64,000 nt of DNA from Ectobius pallidus (taxonomy: Eukaryota; Arthropoda; Insecta; Blattodea; Ectobiidae), in contig CAXKWD010000001.1 in NCBI GenBank assembly GCA_964059195.1, forward strand, positions 157,592,532 through 157,656,531, written 5' to 3'. Shown piece after piece: positions 11,444 to 22,779 of the stretch (positions are counted from its first letter, which is position 1; each line of letters opens with the position of its first letter). The translations under genes and the position numbers were made by a program. The notes beneath the pieces were generated by a model. It was not told where the DNA came from. It saw only the letters and a list, made by a program, of their open reading frames with translations, and did not search any database.

Positions 11444-11824
11444 AACAAAATATAAGGTGCATCGTCGCATGAGACATATCCCGCCCTCACCCACCCCCAG
11501 CGAAGCACTTTCTTTTATACCACGATCTAGCGAATTCTTCGAGGATAAGCAGACTGACAAACCGTTGGGTACAAGGCAAACCTGTGGGTACTCTCGAATT
11601 TTTAATATTTGGTACAAGGGGCACTCTCGAATTTTTAATATTAGGTACAAGGGCCACTCTCGCAGTGTTAATATTTGGAACAAGGGGCACTCTCGCATTT
11701 TTAATATTTGGTATGGTCGGGAGTGTCGGCGACAATATACAAGGATAGTTTGTCGCCATGCTTCGCTGAGAAACAAAATGTGAATGTCGAGTGGGCGGAG
11801 CTTAAACTGCACCTTATATTTGTC
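11444..11824. repeat. nested inverted-repeat unit with a 33-bp minisatellite
   Basis: A 16-17 bp inverted repeat (ACAAATATAAGGTGCA and its reverse) bounds the unit. Inside, a 33-bp repeat beginning GGTACAAGGGGCACTCTCG runs at 11611, 11644, 11677 to 11709, with a partial copy upstream from about 11588. Open frames across it are a by-product of the period being a multiple of three. Confidence 0.6.
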
Positions 11825-11828
11825 TTTC

Positions 11829-12530
11829 GTTTCTACCTGAACAATCAAGAACTTGGATCAGTGACAGCCTTCAAATACCTTGGCGTCACGCTGCAAACTC
11901 GTGGAAGCACTTTTGCAACTCATACACAAGAAAGATCGATAGCAGCTACTGTCTCAATGAACGACATACCGCGACTTAGCCAGTTATCAGTAAAGACAGC
12001 CAGGAAATTATTTTCAGCCAAGATAGCACCTATAGCAACTTATGGCTTAGAGTTAACCTGGGAGTACCTCTCAGTAAGAGATCTGAAAAGACTGGAACAA
12101 GTGAAGGCAGCCTATTGGAAAAGAGTGTTGTGTGTATCAAAATACACGAGTTCAAGACTAGTTTATGAATTGGTAAGGGAGCCCTTCTTCATTGAAGAAC
12201 TGAGGTACAAGTTCGTGTTGCCATCAACCCCACAATACAATGCCCTACTACAGGAATTAAAAGGAAAGAAGAATCAGATTCCGCTTGATTTCTATTCGAC
12301 TGAGGCTATGACCAACAAGGAATGGACAAACACCAGCTATGAGTTGAGACACACAGTGACACGATTTGCGATTCATGGTTTCCACCATAAGGTGTGCACT
12401 GAAAAGACGTATCACGACCCGGGTCCTGAATGTGAATGTGCATGATGTGGGGGCTGGTGCAGTAAATACCATGCACTGACCTGCTCAAAGAGAGCGGTAT
12501 CAATAGTACATCTATGTAGTGACTAAGTGA
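11829..12530 (+). pseudogene. LINE ORF2 C-terminal fragment (after the RT core)
   Basis: The frame reads FYLNNQELGSVTAFKYLGV, the conserved strand after the RT catalytic core of non-LTR retrotransposons, then the thumb region. It ends in a Cys/His cluster (ECECA, an in-frame TGA at 12443, then CGGWCSKYHALTC). The palm with the YADD motif is absent. It lies inside the foldback element at 11346-12675, which makes it a captured or pre-existing fragment. The reading is otherwise open for about 200 codons. Confidence 0.7.
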
Positions 12531-12682
12531 TCAGTGACAGTGCTCTTCTTTAATGCCCATTGGGCGCATTTCATTATTTATTATATTTGTCTTTCGCCAT
12601 TATTGTTATAACATGCATGTATATTTTGAATGGACGTGTTCTATATCCTTGAACCTTGCTCAACACAGGATCTACAGGATGA

Positions 12683-13855
12683 GATATCTACATCTACACA
12701 TATACTTTTCAGATACCTGAATTCAACAACACCAACACTACACTCAGCTCCATGAACCCTGGACATAAGGGTAATATTAAAGTATTACAAACAAAATCAA
12801 ACTAATTTTGAATGTGAAAGCTTCCAAGTTAGTTAAAGTTAAATGGTCTTATTCATGAGTTGAGCAAAACGGGACTAGCTTAAGCAGGTTACCGCTTATG
12901 CATTTATTTTTGTAGGCCTACAAGGGATACAGAATATCCTCAAAATGGTCAACCAGGAAAACCAGAAGAAAAAATCGTCCACAACACAATAACAAAGAAA
13001 AATATATACTGCACCTCATTGAGCTTTTTTAACTCCCCCCCCCCCCCAATTATATAATCCAAGCAAAACACGTCTAATTATTACCTTTTATTTGTTGGAT
13101 TGGAATAAACTGGGACAAGGATAGCCTGTAAAATCATGAACCGATGATGGACTGCTGACCCTATAGGTAAATTTAGAAGCAGATCACCATGACAACGGCT
13201 AACGTCAGAAGATATAAAAGTTGTTGAATTGCCTATGCTGTAAAATGTTTTCAATTAATTAAACTTACAGTTTATCAGGCACAAAACACACGATGATGGA
13301 TGACAGTTTCTCCAACAAACAGAAGCATGCAATTGCGTAACACTAACAAGATGTCACGACCAATACATGGTTACTAGATCGGATGTCACATCATAAAATA
13401 TATATTTTTTGTTGTTGCAAGAAGTCACGTTCAATTGAGGAGGATCGGAATAATGCAGAATAGTGGCATGGTCGGCGTACGCTAGTTGGTAACGAATAGT
13501 TAGAGGACCATCATTTTCTAGTAGATTTGTCTGAATTCTCTACCATGGACAATTCAAGATTCTAATACCCCTCTAGTGAGATCGAGTATCGAGAGTATAT
13601 CGACGTTGATTCGATGTATAGCTAGAGAAATCGCTGTGGTGCAATTGTTTTGAACTTGGGCGGCTCTTGAACTTTCGTCTGGGGGTGCTTGTTACTGTGC
13701 GTTAAAACGTCACTTCGAAAAATCATTACAGTACCGGTAAGTTAAGTGTAGACAAAACGAATATGATGTGCAATCGAACACACATCCACATCATTTTTTC
13801 TGTCCTTCACACTGTGTCGTCTCAGAGTAAGCGGTCGCATTGCGGGAATGCGCAT
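12683..13855. other. region upstream of Lifeguard exon 1
   Basis: A C-homopolymer lies at about 13035-13046. The part from 13440 to 13850 is less AT-rich and free of recognised repeats. A non-coding first exon and promoter of the minus-strand Lifeguard gene would be expected in this direction, but I cannot place them from sequence. Confidence 0.3.
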
Positions 13856-13860
13856 TTGTG

Positions 13861-14140
13861 ATGTAGATATAGATATCTAGTTCTGTAGATCCTGTCTTGA
13901 GTGGAACTCAAGGATATAGAACACGTCAGATTACAATATACAAGCAAGTAATAATATATAATTTATCACACCTTCTACAATATGGATGAGTATTTCTAGT
14001 TTGAATAAGTTTATAGTGTAGTATATTATATATAATTATTTATTACTTGCTTGTATATTGTAATCTGACGTGTTCTATATCCTTGAGTCCCACTCAACAC
14101 AGGATCTACAGAACGAGATAACTACATCTGCATCTACATA
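13861..14140. mobile_element. foldback TIR element, short copy
   Basis: Long inverted ends of about 100 bp (GTAGATCCTGT..GAG, GGATATAGAACACGTCAG, ACTTGCTTGTATATTG) enclose only about 65 bp. That interior (13970-14028) is the reverse complement of the LINE-B 3' end that begins right after the element at about 14141. It belongs to the same family as 11346-12675. Confidence 0.65.
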
Positions 14141-14970
14141 TACTACACTGTCAACTTATTCAAACTGGAAATACTCATCCATATTGTAAAAGGTGTGAGT
14201 CATTAAAAATTTCTTGAGAGATCCTTTGAAAGATTTGCTTTTTTTCGAATAGATAATAATTTAATGTTGTTTAGAAGCTTATTGTATATCTGTATTGCGG
14301 AGTAATAAGCACCATTCTGGAAAAGTTTTAATGAATTAACCGGTCTATGTAAATCATTCATGTTTCTAGTAGTATGTCCATGGGCACTGCTATTAGTTTG
14401 AAATCTCTCAATATTATCTATCATTTAACACATAAAAGAGTATATATATACTCCCCTGTGAGAGTGAGGACTTTTAATTTTTCAAAGAACGGTTTACATG
14501 ATTCTCTCTTTTTCTTTCCACATATTATTCTCATTGCTTGCTTTTGTAGCTTCAATATTTTTTCCCTATGGGTTGAGAATATGTTCCAGAATATGATTCC
14601 ATACTTCATTACCGAGTGGAAATTTGAAAAATACACCATGCCTGTGGCTGTTATTCAGGGGAAGTAGGTGAAGTGCTACTTCACCTATGTATGCGCTCTT
14701 CATACGGTGCAATGCAATGCAATGCAATGGTAGACTTCCATTCCATGCAATCTACCCTTATCGATGTCAGGCGTCTTCCTAGTTAGACCGCTCTCTAGCT
14801 CTTCACCTAACTTCCTAGCCACGAGCCGCGCCTGCACCATGCGTAAGGCATCCTGTTTTAATAAATTATTCAGGACTCTTAAGGTAAAGCAAGCTGAACT
14901 TAGTTTTGAAATTATCATTTCAATATGTGTCTTCCAGTCGAGATGTTGGTCAATTTGTAATCCTAAAAAT

Positions 14971-15843
14971 CTGATGTGAAAGTCACATAACTTCCTCTGC
15001 CCAAAAAAAAGTTAGCAGTATTCACATATCCTTTTACAGAATCGCAAGACACAATTTTACGCTAATTATCCTATAAATACCTCTTCTTTCAATGATGCGA
15101 CTAAAAGCGCAGGCTATATAACAAACTTTAAAAAAAAAGAACAAATGACTGCAGACGTTTATTGAACTTTCCGCCGTAAAGAATAATTTCCGAAATTTAT
15201 CGAATATTTCCCTCAGATACTTCTTTACTCTATACCTGGCCAACAATACATCTTTCTCACTTCACATTCTTATATAGAATAAGAGGCCGTGAAAGAGTGA
15301 GTATTCAGTTGTTCATCACGCAAGACAAAATTTCTACAAACAGTGGGTGAACAGTGGGTGGCTTGTAACTACCCTCAGAGAATTTTTTCGAAAAAAAGTT
15401 TCAAATAAAAGTTTTAGCTCTCAGTAAAAGAAACACATGTGCAAATTTTAAAGAAAATCGTTAGAGCCGTTTTCGAGAAAATCGCGAAAAACGAAAATTT
15501 CTTCATGTAAAGTCCCCTTAAAAATAAGAGAAATTTGTCGCCAATCTTCGAATCACATCTTCAGAAGGTACCTGACCCAAATACGAAATTTTGTTTTCAT
15601 ACGATTCTCCGTTTCGGAGCTAGCCTGTTCACAAACTTCCACACAGACAGACACACACACAGATAGACACACACACAGACAGACACACACACAGACACAC
15701 ACACAGACATGTTTCCAAAAATAGTATTTTTGGATTCAGGGGGCCTTGAAACGTGTATATATGCTAAAAACTCAACTTCGAATTTTACGGTCGAAAACAA
15801 TACTTCCTCTACCTATAGTACCTATGGTACGGGCAGAGGAAGT
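14971..15843 (-). mobile_element. HINE (non-autonomous Helentron/Helitron2), copy 1
   Basis: Read on the minus strand, the 5' end is ACTTCCTCTGCCCGTACC. The same 13-bp motif recurs inverted near the 3' end (GGGCAGAGGAAGT) and is followed by a terminal hairpin (TGTGACTTTCACA) and CAG. A CAGACA/CACACA microsatellite lies in the middle (15645-15710). A terminal 5' inverted repeat, a subterminal 3' inverted repeat, a 3' hairpin and a microsatellite are the described layout of Helentron-associated elements. It has inserted in an A/T run of LINE-B. A second copy lies at 57943-58769. Confidence 0.7.
15645..15710. repeat. CAGACA/CACACA microsatellite inside HINE
   Basis: Alternating GACA and CACA units. 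The second HINE copy has only a short version of it, so the tract length varies between copies. Confidence 0.8.
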
Positions 15844-16489
15844 AAAAATTTGATATTACTAATTTCTTCTATGCTTTGTGTTTGGTAATTAATTATAAAG
15901 TTTTGGGTACATCTATGTTTTGTTCTAAATTGAATAAAGTGGGTCTTTTCAATATTAAGCATAATTTTATTAGCTTGGAACCATATATTTAATTCGTGAA
16001 AAGCCTTTGTAGCTACTCTTGCCAAATGTTCCTGGGATTTTCCTGTTGCAAATACACTAGTGTTATCTGCAAAGAGCAATACCTTTGTTTCGTCACTTAA
16101 GTTATGTGGCAAGTCATTGATGAAAATTAAAAAATAGGAAAGGTCCCAGTATTGATCCCTGTGGTACTCCACTTCTAACTATTCCTAGATTAGATTTGTT
16201 TCCATTTATTACAACATTTTGAGTTCTATCAGACAGGTATGACTTGAACCATTTCAGAGTTAAATTATCCATTCCATAATGTTCAAATTTTTCAATTAAT
16301 AGTTCATGATTTATATAGTCGATTGCTTTAGCTAAGTCAAGTCGAATGTGAGTTTCATCTGCTGGCATGACTAAATATATGATAACAAAACATGTTGCAC
16401 ATATTAGATAGATTTGTATTACTGAGGGGGTCTTTTAAATGTACCGGTACAAAATATATAATTACTTGCCTTTTCTCCATTACCTGGAT

Positions 16490-16560
16490 GTAGATGTTGA
16501 TATTTCGTTCTGTAGATCCTATGTTGAGCAAGGCTCAAGGATATAGAACCCATCAGATCA
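16490..16560 (+). repeat. single end of the foldback TIR family
   Basis: The sequence TCTGTAGATCCTATGTTGAG followed by GCTCAAGGATATAGAAC matches the TIR of the elements at 11346 and 13861. No partner end was found nearby. It abuts the 3' tail of the LINE at 16566. Confidence 0.6.
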
Positions 16561-16565
16561 GAACG

Positions 16566-18402
16566 AACATACATTTTTTTGATTGATTGATTGATTGATA
16601 TACTTTATTGATCATAAAGCAAAAATTGCTATGGATCATGTCAACACTTATAATTAAAAGTTATACAACAACAGACCTAGTTGTTACCTCAAGTAGCCTA
16701 AAATATTATTGTAGCAGTAGGTAATTCCAAAAACTCATCCACACTATAAATCGGATTCCTTGCCAACCAAGAACGCAGAACATTCTTGAATGTTGACAGG
16801 CTAACGGTGTGTGCATCATAGGAGAGTTTATTAAAGCACACAATACCAATATTTTCAAATGATTAGCACTCCTAGTGTCATGATTGTGAACGTCCTGGTT
16901 GACTGAGTAATTATTATAGTTCTCCTTTATGTAGATCATAAACTCCAATATATACTGATTTATGACAGTTAGTATACCTAGACTATTAAAAATTGGTTTA
17001 CAATGGTCATTATATGAAGCATATACGATAATTCGCATCGCCTTTTTCTGTAACAGTAATATCTTCACAACCATACTTCCATTTCCCCAGAGTAAAATCC
17101 CATAACTCATAACACTGTGAAAGAGAGCATAATAGACATTTCTCAGATAGACACTTGATATACAATCCCTCAAATGTCTCAGCACATAAATAACTCTAGA
17201 CAGTCTCAAACTTATACTATTAATGTGTTCATGCCACAGCAACTTCCTATCAACATGAATACCAAGCAATTTCACCGAATTAACATTCAGTACATCTTTT
17301 CTCAAAGCAAAGGTGATTAATTGTGTTTTTTCTTTATTTATCATCAAATTGTTGGCACTATACCACTGCGAAGCTTCTTCCATGATCCAGCTCATAAACA
17401 TATTCAAGTTCACCTCTGACCTGTCCTTGGAGAAGAATGTTGCATCATCCGCAAACATTACAGTTTCAGTTGACACATTACCATACAGATCATTAATTAC
17501 AACCAAAAACAAAAAGGTGCCGAGGACGGATCCTTGGGGGACTCCATAAGGTACGTTCGTAACATCGGAAAATTCATTATTGACAAAAACCTGCTGTAGA
17601 CGGTTAGTCAGAAAGGACTCGAGAAACATGATTTCACTGCCAGACACTCCATAATATCTTAACTTGTTTATCAATATCTTGTGATTTACACTGTCAAACG
17701 CTTTACTAAGATCACATAGTAAGGCCGCTGTAGCCGCACCATCCTCAAACCCATCAATAATATTTGATACCATATGTAGTACCGCATCTATCGTTGACCT
17801 GCCTCATCTAAATCCGTACTGATGGAGAAAGATTAGATTATTTGATACGAAAAAATGGTAAATTTGTTCCTTAAAGGCAGATTCAATTACTTTGGAGAGG
17901 ATTGGCACCATAGAAATCGGTCTATAGTTTCCCATCAGTTGTCTATCACCCTTTTTATATAGCGGAACCACCTTAGACAATTTCAACTCATGCGGAAAGT
18001 ACCCTTCCTGCACACAAATGTTAATACACAACGCTAAAGGCACAGAGATTGCCTTCAGTAACACTTTTACTAGATTATTCGACATATTATAGACGTCAGT
18101 TGTCTTTGTAGGCTTTAGTCGCTGAACAATTCTGCCTATATCATCACTTGTTATGTCCCTCCACTTGAACGGCGCCATGCTGGAATCATAGTTTAAGTTT
18201 TCCAAATAGGTCTCACTCGTTTTTGTAGACTGAGGGATTCTTTGTACAAGGTCCGGAATAATATTAGAAAAATACATGTTAAAATCCACAGCACTTGGAG
18301 CCGGAGTATAACATTTGTCACTACCCATTTCATTTTTTATCACCTTCCAAGCCATTTTATTCATATTGTTATAAGAACAATATACAAAACTATAAGTTGC
18401 CA
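16566..18402 (-). pseudogene. LINE-C, RT-encoding, 5'-truncated
   Basis: On the minus strand the region upstream of the RT (18403-17804) includes VVPLYKKGDRQLMGNYRPIS and VPILSKVIESAFKEQ. A stop codon follows in the motif QYGFR-stop-GRST. The RT core then continues (17773-16706): LCDLSKAFDSVNHKIL, YGVPQGSVLGTFLF and FADDATFF, so the catalytic aspartates are intact. The thumb reads FHSVMSYGILLWGN. A frameshift near 16860 scrambles the last 50 residues. The 3' end is TGATCAATAAAG-like with a (TCAA)n tail at 16573-16600. One stop and one frameshift make it inactive. It is of the Jockey/CR1 type. Confidence 0.85.
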
Positions 18403-18493
18403 AACTTATTCAAGCTGGAAATATTCATTCATATTGTAGAAGGTGTGAGTTATTAAAAATTCCTTGAGAGATCTTTTGAAAGATTTGTAATTG

Positions 18494-19468
18494 TTGAGTT
18501 TTGTCCATTCTGTAGCGATAATCTTAATCCTAGATTTCACTATCACAAAAGACAGCACACAGAAACATAAATTCAAAATATACAGAAAACCCACAATGAC
18601 AGACACACTGATACACAACAGCTCCAACCACCCAACACAACACAAACATGCTGCATTCCGATCCATGCTCCACAGACTTGAAAACACACCACTATCCGCT
18701 GAAGACCACAAAGAAGAACTTAACACCATAAAACACTTAGCCATTACCAATGGCTACAACCACACAGTCATTGACAACCTACTACACAAAATCAGAACGA
18801 AGAAAAATGACCAAAACACAGAAAAGAAAAAAGACAAATACATCACACTCACATACTTCAACACACATACACAGAAAATCGCCCAACAATTCAGAAAACA
18901 AGGATACAAAATAGCATTCAGAACAAAGAACAAAACAATCAACAAAATACAACCCACAGACAACAAACAACACACAAACAAATACAACAACCCAGGAGTC
19001 TACAAACTAAAATGCAATGACTGCCCAAAATTCTACATAGGACAAACAGGCCGAAGTTTCAAAACACGATACACAGAACACATACGAGCTCTCAAACAAA
19101 ACACAGACTCTGCCTATGCAAACCATATAATAACCACAGGACACGAATACGCAGACATCAATACAGACATGGAAATCCTACACATTAACCACAAAGGTCA
19201 CACACTCAACACACTCGAACAATATGAAATATACAGACACACCACACAACAACAACATCCTAAACGAACAGTTACAATTCAAATCGCACGCGCTGTACGA
19301 TACAGTTATCCAGAAATGTCTTCCCAACAACAACAACAACAACAACACCACGGAAGTCAGTTGCTGAAGATGGCCGCTCCATGCGGTTGAAAGCGCTCCA
19401 ACAGGTAAACAAAATACCGCAATTTAGTAGTGAGTACCAGTGATAAAGCTCTACGCTATACATAAATC
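18494..19468 (+). mobile_element. Penelope-like retroelement, 5'-truncated, with GIY-YIG endonuclease
   Basis: The open frame from about 18521 to 19325 starts in the conserved connector (DFTITKD..KIYRKPTMTDT, SNHPTQHKHAAFRSMLHRL). It continues with a basic linker and ends in a GIY-YIG nuclease: GVYKLKCNDCPKFYIGQTGR, then TRYTEH, a conserved Glu-bearing tail and LNTLEQYEI. The RT domain is missing by 5' truncation. The 11-bp ATTTGTAATTG at 18483-18493 and 19469-19479 is the TSD, and the host is LINE-B. The 3' part has (CAA)n coding repeats and a non-coding tail with GAAGATGGCCGC, seen in related elements. The nuclease half has no stop or frameshift. Confidence 0.88.
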
Positions 19469-20351
19469 ATTTGTAATTGCTTTTAACACACAATAATTTA
19501 ATGTTTCTTGGAAGATTATTGTAAATTTGTATTGCAGAATAATAAACACCCTTTTGAAAGAGTTTTAATGAATTAGCTGGTATATGTAAATCATTCATGT
19601 TTCTAGTTGTACGTCCATGTACACTGTAGTTAGTTCGAAATTTATCAATATTATCTACCATATAACACATTACCAAGTATATTATATTCCCCTGTGAGAG
19701 TGAGAACTTTTTGTTTTTCAAATAGTGGTTTACAAGATTCCCTCTTTTTCTTTCCACATATTATTCTTATTGCATGTTTCTGTAATCTAATATTTTCTCC
19801 CTATGGGAAGAGTTGCCCCAGAATATGATTCCGTTTCTCATTACAAAATATACCATGAGTAATGCATCCTGTTGTAATATAGTCCCCCCAGGGACTACCA
19901 CCTTGACGGGGTGGGGGGGCTTAGTATCCGATGATCCAGACGATCTTACTGGGAAAGATTGGTATAGCTCAGTCTTGCTGGTGGATAAGAGGTGAGGAGA
20001 ACTAAGAATAGTCCACAACGAGGGAATGGCATCTGTATCCATGTTGGGCGGCCACATCCTGGTTCAAGTCTTCAACGGTCAACAAGGCAGCAAGTAATAG
20101 CAAGGCTAAATTTGCATGGCTTGAAAAGCGGAGGAAGCAGCCCTCTCTGAGGGGGTAAGTACCCAGAGGAGCACGGGTGGATGCTCAGAGGCAGTAGCCC
20201 TGCCACCATCCTTGTCCTGCGAGGCGCCCATAATGCTTCCAGGAGACACTCTCTTACTGAACAGCTTCACAGAAATGAAACGGATTGTCATGATAGGAAC
20301 TGACCTAAGCAAGTAAAAAGGACACGATTTGGAATAAAGGATAGGCCTATA

Positions 20352-21055
20352 TTGAAACTGGGAAATTGGAATGTAAGGGGATTAAACACAAAAGATGATG
20401 AATTAGAGAGGGAACTAAGAAAAAAGGAAATAAATATAGCCACAATAACAGAAACTAAAAAGAAATTAACAGGGACCAAGGATTTAGAATATTATACAAT
20501 GCTGTATAGTGGAGTAGAAAAAAGAACAAGAGAAAAAGTGGAGTAGCAATTCTAATAGATAAGAGATGGAAGAACAAAATGGACAGTTACTCGCTTATAA
20601 ATGAAAGGATTCTAACAGCCCGATTTAAAATCGAAAGAGGATATATGATGATAATTGCGGCGTATGCTCCGGAGGAAGGAAAGAAAGAAGAAACGAAACA
20701 GTTTTATAGAACATTGCAAGCATTGGTAGACAAATATACAAAAGATCATTACCTAATAATAAGCGGGGACCTAAATGCTAGAGTAGGCAATGTCCCCATA
20801 CTAAATGTAGTTGGAAACAATGGTGAATTGATAATTAATAACAATGGACAAGAATTAAGACAGTTTGCAACTTATAATCAACTAAAGGTAATGAACACCT
20901 TCTTTCGAAAAAAAGACATACACAAATACACAAGAAGTGGGCATAACTCAAGATCAATAATCGATTACTTAATTGTAAATAGCAAACTTAGATCCTGGTC
21001 AGAGATATGGCAGTCCACAGGGGAAGTGACATATATTCAGACCACTATCTTGTGA
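20352..21055 (+). pseudogene. RTE apurinic-like endonuclease domain, frameshifted
   Basis: It begins KLGNWNVRGLNTKDDELE with the LNVR-like motif I, then TITETK (catalytic Glu), LIISGDLNARVG (GDFN-like) and RSIIDYLIVNS (second Asp). The frame shifts by one near 20535 in an A-rich run (the second part starts SGVAILIDKRWK), and again near 21005, where SDHYLVISKI (the SDH motif with the catalytic His) is read in another frame. All endonuclease motifs are therefore present but split over three frames. Confidence 0.82.
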
Positions 21056-22779
21056 TCAGCAAAATAAGTATAATAGCAAAGTGGCGGAATATTAATATTA
21101 AGAATAAGGGAAATCAGGAAGAAGTATATAAAGTATATCTATTACAAGATCAAAGTATCAAGCAACAATATGAAAGAAGGATGACAAAATATATGTCGGA
21201 AATAATGACATCAGAAGATGTCAACACCGAATGGGAGAATATATCAAAGGTAATACATAAAGCTGCAAGTGAGGTATTAGGAAGGAAGAAAAGAATAAGA
21301 AACAGAAAGGGATTGAGAATATGGAACGAGAACATAAAAAATGCAGTAGATGAAAAACGAAAAGCATACAATACATATCTCATATTAAAAACTGATGAGG
21401 CTTATGAAGAATATAAAATGAGAAGAAAAAATGCTAAAACCATGACAAGGAAAGCCCATGAGGAGGCATGGGATAAATTCATAAGTATAGTAGAACATGA
21501 TTTGTATGGAAGACAAGAAATAGGATATAAACTAGTGAAACACCTAAACCAAACAGAAAGAGACACTGCTAGATTGAATATAATCCCAGAGCAGGAATGG
21601 ATAGATCACTATGAAAAACTTTGGAAAAAAGAAGTGGAAGGAAATCATAATATTACAGAAACAAGATGTGATGAAAATAATGATGTAATAGATATAAAAG
21701 AATTAGAAGAAGCATTAAAATCTACCAAGAATAGGAAAGCCCCGGGATTGGATAATATAAATATGGAACTAATAAAATATGGCGGATTAATGTGTAAATT
21801 AAGAATACTGCATTTATTCAACAGGTGTTGGCAGACTTGCAGAATCCCATCTTCCTGGACAAAGGCAATAGTAAAAAATATATTTAAGAAAGGTGATCGA
21901 AGGAACTGCGAACATTATAGAGGAATCAGCTTGATGAATACGGGTTATAAGGTTTATACAAAAATAGTAAATAACAGACTACGGAATATATCAGAAGCAG
22001 TAATAAAAGAAAACCAAAGTGGATTTAGGAAAGGAAGGTCGTGTATTGACAATGTATTTACACTGAAACAACTTATAGAGAAAAGAAGGGAAAACAACTT
22101 AGAAACACATATTGGGTTTATAGATTTTGAGAAAGCCTTCGACCGAGTTAATAGACAAAAATTATGGGAAATACTATCAATTAAAGGATATCCACCATGC
22201 CTTATCGAAGCCATAAAGGAATTATACGCAGATACAAGTATAATTATAGACAATGGTTTAAGAAAAACAGAGGTAATTAAGACTAATTCTGGGTTAAGAC
22301 AAGGGTGTAGTTTATCACCTACTTTGTTTAACATATACATTGACGACATTTTAGATAAATGGAAAATTTTAATAATTCAGAAGAATGAAAATGATCTACA
22401 GAAATCTTTGTATGAGTTAAACAAATTGAGTAAGTTATATGATTTTAAGATATCAGGAACAAAAACTAAGATTATGGCATTCAAAGGCAAGAATCCAGTG
22501 CGATCTAAAATTGTTCTAGAGGGTCAAAGTCTAGAACAAGTATCAAATTTTAAATATTTAGTGTGTGATATCAGTTTTAATGTAGAAAGTGACATTGATA
22601 GTAAAATTAATAAATTCCAGGCAGTTTGTGGAACTATACAGAGGACGTTTAAAAACAAAGTAAGGAAAGAAACAAAAGTAAAACTCTACAAAGTGATGGC
22701 AATCCCCACATTGTTGTATGGCTGCGAAACTTGGGTTCCAACGAAAAACATAAAGATAGAATTCAGTCGGCGGAGGTGA
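21007..22779 (+). pseudogene. RTE reverse transcriptase with YADD deleted
   Basis: The 590-codon frame carries RT motifs KSTKNRKAPGLDNINMELIK, NCEHYRGISLMNTGYKV, ENQSGFRKGRSC, FIDFEKAFDRVNR (first catalytic Asp) and GLRQGCSLSPTLFNIYIDDIL. The next block should hold the FADD motif, but the sequence jumps from DDILDKWK to ILIIQKNENDLQKSLYELN. An in-frame deletion of perhaps 20-25 codons has removed two catalytic aspartates. The frame then runs to the C-terminal SYxV-free region and shifts near 22740 into 22731-23003 (FLRQVNGCSKLDKI, GRPRKRWKDVL). Confidence 0.85.

Larger units (their letters stand above)
11346..12675. mobile_element. foldback TIR element carrying a LINE fragment
   Basis: Inverted ends of about 42 bp, left GTAGATCCTGTGTTGAGC to ATAGAACACA and right the reverse of the same, enclose 1.25 kb. 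The same terminal sequence recurs at 13861-14140 (both ends) and 16490-16560 (one end), so it is a repeat family. Each end has an internal short palindrome (TTGAGCAAGGCTCAA in its best form). The interior contains a second inverted-repeat unit (11444-11824) and a LINE ORF2 C-terminal fragment (11829-12530). No transposase was recognised and the family could not be named. Confidence 0.6.
14143..16375 (-). pseudogene. LINE-B copy 1, 5'-truncated and interrupted
   Basis: On the minus strand the RT region reads LDLAKAIDYINHELL (16114-16368), SGVPQGSILGPFLF, then after a frameshift LLFADNTSVFATG, where the catalytic FADD is FADN. The C-terminal part resumes at 14639-14203 (MNDLHRPVNSLKLF). The copy is split by a Helentron-type element (14971-15843) and carries frameshifts, so it is dead. 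The RT resembles the CR1/L2/Jockey group. A second copy of the same family spans 18403-24330. Confidence 0.8.

Noticed and set aside
11420..11848. Overlapping long frames on both strands with repeated peptide
   Set aside because: They are produced by the 33-bp minisatellite, whose period is a multiple of three.
18754..18990. Hydrophobic minus-strand frames that look like membrane proteins
   Set aside because: They are the antisense of the A/C-rich Penelope-like coding region.
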